Positions 56,548 through 64,000 of a stretch of DNA of 64,000 nt are shown in pieces; position 1 is the stretch's first letter, and each line of letters starts with the position of its first letter. Both the position numbers and the translations under genes were made by a program. The stretch is from Peronospora farinosa (taxonomy: Eukaryota > Oomycota > Peronosporomycetes > Peronosporales > Peronosporaceae). Location: NCBI GenBank assembly GCA_947646735.1, contig CANTFK010000943.1, positions 496,001-560,000 of the forward strand, read 5' to 3'. The notes beneath the pieces were generated by a model that had not been told where the DNA came from, searched no databases, and worked only from the letters and a program-made list of their open reading frames with translations.

Positions 56548-58084
56548 CTAGGTATATTTGGCCGCTGCCCGCATCAGCATTTGTTTTTCGCCCATTCGAA
56601 GATGCAGGCATGATCGTAGCCACGGCGCCAATTTCTGGTCGTTGGTGCGAAGAAACGCGTCATCTTCCTATGTAGCACATACCAGTGCAGAGACAAAGAT
56701 TAGCATCGGATTCATCCCATCACCACCGCAGCGTCTGCTTACCTCGAATGTAGAGCAGTGTTGCTTCATCCGTCTTGACACCATGTTTCTAACTTCAGCG
56801 CTGGCTTTACGCACCAATGACGACGGAAGTCGAAGCGACGGCGTGATGTCCGCTTCAGTGGCTGGTTGCAATGCTGCTTGCGTGAAAATATCACCCAGCT
56901 CTTCCGGTGTAGCGAGTATAATCGCCAACCAGTGCTCCGCGTTTGGACTAAGACTTCCATCGTGCTGGATTGTCAAGTTTTTTAAAGCTGGCACGTCTGC
57001 TTGACTACCAGCAGCAGATAACAACAGCTCTCGTTTCTGAGAAAAAGCGGGGTCTGCCGGGTTCGGCTGTTGCAACGATATTGGCATTGGAAGATTGACG
57101 ACATCGTACGGGTTGTCAAGGGTTGCAAAGCCGTAATTGCGAAGTAGTCGAAGATTGCCATGGTTACCGTAACTGATAAAGAGTTGCTCGCCCGGTTCGT
57201 AGGCTTTTGTAGTATGTATCATAAACCCCTTTTGGGGGTCAAATTCCTGAACGCACTCATCACTTCAGAACACAGTTAGCTACGGTAAGCACTCTAATGT
57301 TATCAACGAGCAGTGCAGGTTTCAATACGTACCCATTGTCAGCGTGATTAAACCAGTCAAAGAGAGGAACAAGCGTAAACGGTTGATTCCGGCTCGACGT
57401 TGCGCGTGACATTAGAATTGAAATGGCCCAGAAGAATGCTTTCAGGCTCACAAACTGGTTGTTGTTGCCGAAAAAGTACTTGTAAATTTGCGTATAGAAG
57501 CGCTCTCTGTCGTAACAACAGGGATCAACATCTTGTCACCTCCATAGTCAACAACAATTTGGCGGTGTTACGAACCCATGCTGCATGACCCGACGCGCCT
57601 CCTTACACCCTTGTAGCTCTTGAAATTGCTTATCATTCCAGAACAATGGTAGATCCACAGACCGTGGTAGCGACTGGACATACAACTCATTCAGCGGTGG
57701 GGTCTCACTCTTTGCAATGGTCTCTAAAGTCGCGTCGGGATCTTTTGCATGTGGATAATTCACCAGCATGTGCACCCCCAACACAATCGCACTGTGTACA
57801 AATCGAGAGTTCTCACTTAGTGTTTTGTTTGATTCCATCAGCTGGTTCCATTGCGTTAAAAAGCCTGGAGCTTTCTGCTGTGCAGTCTCCAGCGCATGCT
57901 CTGCTGAAAACGGATACCAGGTGTCATGGCCGGCCTGGAACACCAACGTATCCTTTGGAATATACGCACACGCTACAATTCCTATGCCCATACCAGGAAT
58001 AAAAAGAGGTTCAATGGCATTCGAGACCACACATCCACGGGTTCGACGCACCACGTCCACAATGCGCTTGAGAGGTACCACCAT
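56548..58084 (-). CDS. SET-domain protein methyltransferase (SETD3/SETD4/RLSMT class)
   Basis: Exons on the minus strand: 58084..57576, 57506..57293, 57246..56683, 56634..56548, in phase, 457 residues, normal for this class. Such enzymes methylate Lys or His of non-histone proteins (rubisco, actin, others) using S-adenosylmethionine. Seen: an N-terminal GIGIVACAYIPKDTLVF (the conserved start of the split SET domain), SRFVHSAIVLGVHML, the core FDWFNHADNGY, and EPGEQLFISYGNHGNLRLLRNYGF. The C-terminal part (about 290-457) is helical, as in the rubisco LSMT substrate-binding domain, and the last exon adds LHLRMGEKQMLMRAAAKYT, typical of its end. The donor at 57,292 (GTGCTT) is weak but gives a 46-base intron with a CTAAC branch site and correct phase. 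The substrate is unknown. Confidence 0.87.
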
Positions 58085-58221
58085 CTACGCGTTTCGTAGC
58101 ACGTCACAGATTATAATATGGTGGACGGACAATTGTCCAATTTGAATTGTCAATTCCATTGTTAAATCAACTCAAGGTGGGACAGTTCTTCGACCAGAGA
58201 TTTTGACACGCATTCGTTGGT

Positions 58222-58237
58222 GTCCATTATTCAATTC
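58222..58237 (+). promoter_or_regulatory. Candidate oomycete initiator element
   Basis: GTCCATTATTCAATTC matches about 12 of 16 positions of the oomycete Inr consensus (GCTCATTYBNCWATTT) and lies about 10 bases before the ATG of the HGH1 gene. Short leaders are common in oomycetes. A chance match cannot be excluded. Confidence 0.4.
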
Positions 58238-58246
58238 GCTTGATAC

Positions 58247-59638
58247 ATGACGGAGCAGACGATAACGGACCAGGATAAATCCGTGGAGGAATTAGTTTCT
58301 TTCTTGTCACATCCACGACCAGAGTTGCGCAAAGCAGCGTCCAGTCTACTTATTAACATGACGGCATCGGACCAAGGGATGTTTCAGTTGCTACAGCTCA
58401 AGAAGTTTGATGTGGTACAAGCGCTTTGTCGCATTGTTAGCGACATGCGGCCCATTGCAGAGGACGCTATCAAGGCACTTATCAACTTAACGGCAGCCAA
58501 TCCAGTGGCCTGTGAGCGTGCACTCAAGTTTGATCTGCTAAATCGCGTCATGGCCCAAGTGGAGGACGATGAGTGGCATCTGACTGACTATTCCATGATG
58601 TTGCTGGCCAATGTAACTACAACAATAGAAGGCACAAAGGCTCTGTTAGGGTACGATGACAAGTCAACGGATGCTGCTATTGCTCTGCGTGAAAAGAAGA
58701 TTCGTACACTTACTAGCTCATTTCTAGAAGGAAAACCAGAGCCTGATGGAGTTGACAGCTCAACGGGTGAACCCACATGGGACGACGAGTACCAGTATGT
58801 GGCAAACATTCTGGCTAACATTAGCCAGTTGGAACAAGGGCGAGACTTTTTACTCAAGATGCGTCAAAGTACGTCACTGGCGGGTGCGCTTCTTCCGCAA
58901 CTCAAATCACCTAATGTCGTGCGTCGGCGAGGTATCACAGCTGCACTCAAGAACTTGTGTTTTGACTCAGACAACCACTTCTACTTGTGCGACCAATTGG
59001 ATATTCCCACTCATATGATGGTCTTGCTTGCTGGTCCGGAGGAACTCGATGAGGACGACAAGATGGGCATGAACCCGGTGGTGTATAGCCAAGGTAACAA
59101 GAAAAAGCGAGAGCACGATCGACTAGTTCGTCTTGCTGCTGTGGACTGCCTATTGCTGCTGTGCACGACACGCACCGGGCGTAACGAGCTGCGTCGCAAG
59201 AAAGCATACCCGATCATTCGTAACGCTCACTTGGAGGAGCCCGATGAGGAGATTGGCGACCAGATCTACAAACTTGTGGACTTCCTCATTCGTGACGAAG
59301 AGGGTGAGGAGCCTGACTGGAATGAGGTGCGCACAAAGTCATTTGCAGCTGATCAAGAAACTAAAACGACTGGGAACGGCGAAGTGGTGGTGCCGCCGAT
59401 CCTAGCAGCACCGCTCAAGGCGACTGTGCCAAAAGAGCCCAAGGTACAAACCAAGATTAGCAAGAAACAGAAGGCGCTGGAGAAGACAGTCGTTACGGCA
59501 TCGTCAACCCTTCCAACGAGTGGAGAGGATGAAGAAGTCTCGGAGGATATTGCTAGTCAGCTCGCTAACGAGATCTCGGCTCTGGACGTGAGTAGCGACG
59601 AGGAAGAGGAGGACGCGGGCGATCTCGGCGTGGATTAA
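58247..59638 (+). CDS. HGH1: HGH1 homologue, eEF2-folding factor
   Basis: Single exon, 463 residues. HGH1 is an armadillo-type protein that helps the chaperonin TRiC fold elongation factor eEF2. Armadillo repeats run through the N-terminal 330 residues (LVSFLSHPRPELRKAASSLL, ALINLTAANPVA, MMLLANVTTTIEGTKALL, VANILANISQLEQGRDFLL). The conserved DUF383/DUF384 blocks are clear: RRRGITAALKNLCFD, GMNPVVYSQ-type substrate loop, RLAAVDCLLLLCTTRTGR, RNAHLEEPDEEIGDQIYKLV. The C-terminal 100 residues are Lys- then Asp/Glu-rich and disordered (DVSSDEEEEDAGDLGVD). It is divergent from the SET gene across 162 bp. Confidence 0.93.
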   Translation: MTEQTITDQDKSVEELVSFLSHPRPELRKAASSLLINMTASDQGMFQLLQLKKFDVVQALCRIVSDMRPIAEDAIKALINLTAANPVACERALKFDLLNRVMAQVEDDEWHLTDYSMMLLANVTTTIEGTKALLGYDDKSTDAAIALREKKIRTLTSSFLEGKPEPDGVDSSTGEPTWDDEYQYVANILANISQLEQGRDFLLKMRQSTSLAGALLPQLKSPNVVRRRGITAALKNLCFDSDNHFYLCDQLDIPTHMMVLLAGPEELDEDDKMGMNPVVYSQGNKKKREHDRLVRLAAVDCLLLLCTTRTGRNELRRKKAYPIIRNAHLEEPDEEIGDQIYKLVDFLIRDEEGEEPDWNEVRTKSFAADQETKTTGNGEVVVPPILAAPLKATVPKEPKVQTKISKKQKALEKTVVTASSTLPTSGEDEEVSEDIASQLANEISALDVSSDEEEEDAGDLGVD

Positions 59639-59993
59639 GCTGAGATAGGCAGAGCTGTAGTTTCTGATGTCATAGACCATATTGCACATGTACTATTCTC
59701 CGATATTATGGGCTGCGTTTTTGTATTCGGTTGTTAACATTCATTACCTACGTAGCTGTACGATTTAGGGTCGCGGGTGTCTCATGTCAAGCGCTGTATG
59801 AAGCGCGAACATATGAACAGAATAAAGTATATGGATACGACACATAATGTCTCGGGCGCGTGTTCCGCGATTGCTTCATAACCTCTAAGCGTTGGTGAGG
59901 TCATGATGCTTTGTACAATCAATTCCATAATTTGTCTTCAGCGTGGACGGATCGCAGCAGTTCAAGGTCAGAGCGACTATAGTCCTCGTGCAC
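59639..59993. other. Intergenic between convergent genes
   Basis: 355 bp joining the 3' ends of HGH1 and cyclin B. AATAAA-like sequence (GAATAAAGT) at about 59,818-59,826 may be a polyadenylation signal for HGH1 (inferred). Confidence 0.45.
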
Positions 59994-61754
59994 TCATTTA
60001 GTGCTTTTGCCAAGCTCAAGCGGTTCAGCTGCCACTCTCATGAAGCGTTCTTTGCTGAATTTTCGCCGTGCAGCAGTGAGCTTGGCCATCTTGCCTACAC
60101 CCTTGTATGTGTTCCACAGCATTTCTGTCATATCTTCCACACAAGGATCCAAGCTGCGCTCACTATACGACGTATGATATTCTAGAGTCGACGACTAGCA
60201 TTGACATCAAAATGCACAGTGTTAGCTATACAAGAACTTAAGTCAAAACAAAAGCCTTGTCACGTACCCAGACTGGTATATCTCGCATCTGTGTCCGAGC
60301 AATACGAACTGCCGACGCCGCGATCGTCGAAGGTAAGTACTTTGTCAGCTTATACTCCTGCAGGCTACGATCAATTGCGTAGTGGGCGAAGTGCTCCACG
60401 CGGTCATCACATGTACGCGATGCCTTGAGAAACCGCTTCATAAATTGGAAAGCAGTCGGGAATGTCACTCGGTAGCCAAGTGTTGCCAGCATTTTCGATT
60501 CCATCTGGAAAACTTCTTCACGCGTATAGGCGCTGTCTGTAATTTTAACAAAGTCTGCAGCTTCCGGGGGATAGATCTCTTCGTATTTTGCGGCAATAAA
60601 CATCGCCGAAATGCCAACAAGTTGAAGACGCTGACGCTCGATCGTCAGGTTCTTCTCCAAGTAGTGGTCAATAAGAAGAACAGCAATGTGTAAAGTTTGC
60701 GGTAGCAAGCCATACTTGTAGTGGACGTCGACCAGCCAATCCACGAGGATAGAGCGCATCTTCGAGTTAATGTCCGATTGGCGGGTCATATACGAGCTGC
60801 TGGGCATGCTCTTCTTCTGCATAATCAAGCATCTCAAGCACTCTCGTCAACAAAAGATACCTCTCTCTTTTCACAAGACCACAAAGCAACTTACCTCCGC
60901 CTCCAGGTGATACTTTGTAATGTCCTCAGCGTATTGCCAGCACGTAGTCGGATCATTCCTATCGTCCGAATCTATATCGTGATCATTTTCTTCCGTAATT
61001 GGTGAACTAACATCCACCATTGGTGAAATTTTGCCTCTTAGTTTCATGGATCCACACGTACTGTCGACAGGTGTCGTGGGTGGAAGAGGACATCTCATTC
61101 TACTAATGATAGACGACGAGATGTGGCTACTAAGCATCGCCGTACTACTAGTCGAGGCAGTGGTATGACGGCTGCTGAGAGTCACGTTGCTAAAGTTTCT
61201 CTTGTTGGCGTTGGTGTTGTTGAGACTGCGACTGCTTGCGTTAACGTTGTTGAGGTTTCGTTTGCTTGCAATCACCTTCTTCTTGGCCAGTACTCCAGCA
61301 TTGAAAATGTTTGAGCTCATGGTGCTCATAGTATCCTTCTTAATCTGCAAGTATCAGTTCCATGAACGAGATTATCACCTGATCAGTCATTGCGTCTTCA
61401 TTTATCATCCTTCTTTCAACGTACATTGATCCTGTTGGTTACATCACCTAAAGCAGCTCGTCGATTGGTTACATCACTTAAAACAGCTCGTCGAGGACCT
61501 CCAGTGGTCGTGTTGTTGTGGGATTTCGTGTACCTCGGACGCTTTTCAGCGTTTTCAGAGTCGTGAGCATCTCTTGAAAGCAGACGCTGCATACAGCACA
61601 AGATCACAACACAACATTAGATGTACGTAGTCCACATTACATCGTCCATTTGACTGGCAAAATTGCTTTGCACCTTTCCAGGACGAGAAGTAGGTAGATC
61701 TAGAGGTATTTCATTCTCATTGGTAATGCGAGCACTTCTTCTAGTAAACGACAT
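59994..61754 (-). CDS. B-type cyclin
   Basis: Exons on the minus strand: 61754..61641, 61586..61425, 61344..60895, 60816..60268, 60194..59994, in phase, 491 residues. B-type cyclins activate Cdk1 for mitosis and are then destroyed by the APC/C. The N-terminal half is disordered and holds two adjacent destruction boxes, RAVLSDVTN and RAALGDVTN (RxxLxxxxN). The cyclin box begins MRSILVDWLVDVHYKYGLLP and includes LQLVGISAMFIAAKYEEIYPP and ADFVKITDSAYTREEV, followed by TLGYRVTFPTAFQFMKRFL. The last exon supplies the second fold's end (SSTLEYHTSYSERSLDPCVED). A Ser/Asn-rich stretch at about 100-155 is repetitive (NLNNVNAS, SLNNTNAN). Periodic expression is expected, but no motif for it was found. 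Confidence 0.93.
61430..61497 (-). repeat. Tandem 30 bp repeat encoding two destruction boxes
   Basis: Two near-identical units (each containing GGTTACATCACxTAAA and AGCTCGTCGA on the plus strand) code for RAVLSDVTNR and RAALGDVTNR of the cyclin. It looks like a recent in-frame duplication. Confidence 0.85.
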
Positions 61755-62710
61755 GGCTGATGACGTGTAGGAGGTGTAGATATGGGTAGAATGAAGACAC
61801 ACACACAAGTGTTATATACAGGATGGAAGCAAATCTGATGGTTAAATGCACTTGATGGCGCCAACGGTGACGGATCGAAGTTGGGATTTTGGGGAAAAAG
61901 CACTATTAACTACGTCTGAATGGATACGATTGACTTGTGTTTACTATGGGGAAACAAAGGGACGGATAGTAGCCAATGAGGAGTTTTTAATTTAAAATTC
62001 AAACGTGTACCGGTTCATACCGGTTTTGAACTTCTCGGTCTCGATGCGGTTCATTTTATTTGTTCAATCTTTGATGTCACTTTAGTGACGTCGCCTTGTA
62101 CTTGGCTTCATATACGACTAAGACGTTAGTACAACTAGATTATATAGGCGTAAATAAGGGTTCGGAAATATGGGTTTGATTGCTATTTGCTTGATACGCA
62201 TTGTTTTCTGCATGTGACAGAGTTGTGGGTCGACATTGTACGCATTTCTAGCTTCATGGCGACACACAACTCTTCTACATCTTCCCAAATTTGACTAAAG
62301 CCCGCTCAGAAATGCGTAAAAACATCGCCTTTCGACAGCTGCATCTTCAGCCGCGCTGTTTTTATTGACAATGACCGAATGACTGTGCGCTGAATGCATG
62401 CTGCCATAATAATTAGGTTTGTGTTTATCTTAGCCAATCACCACTCTTGAATCTACCAGAAAAAGGTCCATTAGCCTTCCGAAGTAAACTTCAAGAGCCA
62501 TCAAAGTCGACAGGTATCAGTTTGCTGGCATTTTCCACGCGACTGCCTTCGATTCATTGCGCCTTTTCCGTTCAAGTGTTTAGAAGACGTTCAGCTTAAC
62601 GATTTTGTGCTCGATAAAAGCAACTTGAACTATGAAGACCAGTACAAATGACAGCAAGACCGCTCTCATGAAGAAAGTAGCGACGCTTGGTAAGCGTAAG
62701 ATATCCATCG
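61755..62710. other. Upstream region shared by cyclin B and the URC1-like gene
   Basis: Nearly 1 kb without a recognisable gene. Contains the upstream regions of both divergent genes. An ATG-initiated 27-codon frame at 62,632-62,713 may be the true first exon of the next gene or an upstream frame. Confidence 0.45.
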
Positions 62711-64000
62711 ATGGTAAGTGAATACTCGACCCTTCTACCGGTTGTCGTGCTTGTTACTGACGTCTGAGGATGCTCTCGAGATAGCGGATAACGTGAAACA
62801 AATTGACAAGAAGGACGAGTTTGACCCTAACCAGTTTTACGTCTCACTTACGTCGCATGCCGAACAATTTGGCGTTGAACCCGTTCGTATTCGGGTACAG
62901 CCGTGCATTACACTTTCAATACAAAGAAATTATCCGAGTAACTAACTTTTGTGGTTGTTGTAGTGGGGAGAGAAAGAGCCAGACATGCGTGGCCCGGTCA
63001 TTGGTACAAATCGGCACCATAAGTACCGCAACGCCATCGGTGCGCATGGCGGCTCGTACTGCATTTATCGTGGACTGGCAGTAGCGTCGGGTGCTATTGC
63101 CAAGAATTTGGTGCCTGACCTTCGACAGACTACACCTGCCGCTAAGATTGGCCCTCATCCGTCGTGGTTTGATCCCGAGAAGATGGTCACGATTGATCCG
63201 TTCGGAGCTTGTGTGGTGGAGGCCTTCCCAGAGTATTTCCAGAAAGGGTACGACATTCGTCCTACTATTGCAGTCACAAAGGCCCACATGGACTTCCCGG
63301 AGATTCATGAGGCAGTGCGACTTGGTCGACTTAAACCCGATGGGAAGATTCTCAAGAGCTCGTCGCAACTTGTCATTACGAAGGCTGCCATCGACCCGGT
63401 ATGGTACCTTCCTGGAGTGGCCAAGCGCTTTAACACGACGGAGGCCAATCTGCGTCAGCAGATCTTTCAGGAGACCAACGGCATGTACCCGGAGCTGGTG
63501 ACGAGGAATGACTTGAAGGTGTTTCTACCGCCAATTGGAGGGTAAGCATGGTCTGTTGTTAGGAATGTTTGCTGTTTGGCTAGGTCAATGACGGACTTGT
63601 GTTGCTTCGGTTGCTAGCATGACGATTTACATGTTTGGCTCCATTGAAGCCATTTCGGACCCCACAAAGAAGTTGGCGGTACGTGTCCACGACGAATGTA
63701 ATGGCTCCGATGTATTTGGCTCGGACATTTGCACGTGTCGACCCTACCTCGCCCACGGAATTGAAGTTTGCGTGCAAACGGCACAAGAAGGGGGGTACGA
63801 AACTGCGACAGGTAGTTGATGCTTGTCGATGTTGATTTGACATATGTGGCTTTTGCTGTACTACAATAGAGCTGGAATCATTATCTACTTCCGAAAAGAA
63901 GGCCGTGCCTTGGGTGAAGTAACCAAGTACTTGGTATACAATCTCCGCAAGCGTCAAGAGGGTGGCGACAGTGCGGAAGAGTACTTCAACTGCACTCAGA
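62711..64000 (+). CDS. URC1: URC1-like GTP cyclohydrolase II family protein (3' partial)
   Basis: Exons 62769..62894, 62964..63541, 63618..63794, 63870..>64000; the end is outside the window. URC1 proteins carry a GTP cyclohydrolase II-like domain with a long N-terminal extension and take part in the URC route of uracil breakdown known from some yeasts. Seen: AHGGSYCIYRGLAVASGA, DFPEIHEAVRLGRLKPDG, PVWYLPGVAKRFN, NGMYPELVTRNDLKVFLPP, and the cyclohydrolase core VHDECNGSDVFGSDICTCRP (Cys set for zinc) with YFRKEGRALGEVTKYL. The start is unclear: the ATG at 62,632 leads to the donor at 62,714 in phase 1, but the acceptor at 62,768 needs phase 0. An ATG at 62,711-62,713, directly before GTAAGT, would fit and is used here. 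Confidence 0.85.

Overview
The window is nuclear DNA of a eukaryote, most likely an oomycete (stramenopile), probably of the Phytophthora/downy mildew group. Reasons: dense protein genes on both strands, short introns of about 45 to 110 bp that often begin GTACG or GTAAG and carry a CTAAC-like branch site, oomycete-type polyubiquitin, a FAR1-type domain of the style common in these genomes, and an oomycete-like initiator match upstream of the HGH1 gene. There are no operons, no CRISPR array, and I recognised no rRNA or tRNA gene. The exact species cannot be told from this window.

Layout. 1-14,997: the 3' part of a giant sacsin-like gene ending in a RING finger, followed by a small gene that looks like a copy of its last exon. 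15,406-16,398: ankyrin-PH protein. 16,894-20,473: MMS19 (cytosolic Fe-S assembly and DNA metabolism). 20,605-21,538: mitochondrial ribosome recycling factor, divergent from a charged helical protein at 21,626. 22,520-24,429: gene-poor. 24,430-25,989: membrane-bound GT8 glycosyltransferase, divergent from RRP12 (ribosome export and maturation). 30,215-32,012: ATG18/WIPI propeller. 32,291-33,847: XAP5/FAM50, divergent from an AKTIP/FTS-like E2 variant. 35,338-36,758: tail-anchored coiled-coil protein. 36,893-41,862: two divergent CDP-alcohol phosphotransferases around a 2.2 kb hairpin-rich gap. 42,103-44,637: a transporter with a Sec14 domain in its central loop. 45,067-46,626: second ankyrin-PH gene. 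47,226-48,143: four-unit polyubiquitin. 48,747-49,665: four-span membrane protein. 49,791-53,916: two tandem 3-hydroxyisobutyrate dehydrogenase-type genes, the second probably spliced to a FAR1 DNA-binding domain. 54,025-56,496: SUN-domain protein. 56,548-58,084: SET-domain methyltransferase. 58,247-59,638: HGH1. 59,994-61,754: cyclin B. 62,711 to the end: URC1-like GTP cyclohydrolase II, cut by the window edge.

Most genes are housekeeping (proteostasis, ribosome biogenesis, autophagy, phospholipid synthesis, cell cycle). The unusual items are domain combinations: MFS-Sec14-MFS, FAR1-dehydrogenase, and sacsin-RING with its small RING copy. Exon boundaries were worked out by hand from splice consensus, reading phase and family similarity; none was tested against transcripts.
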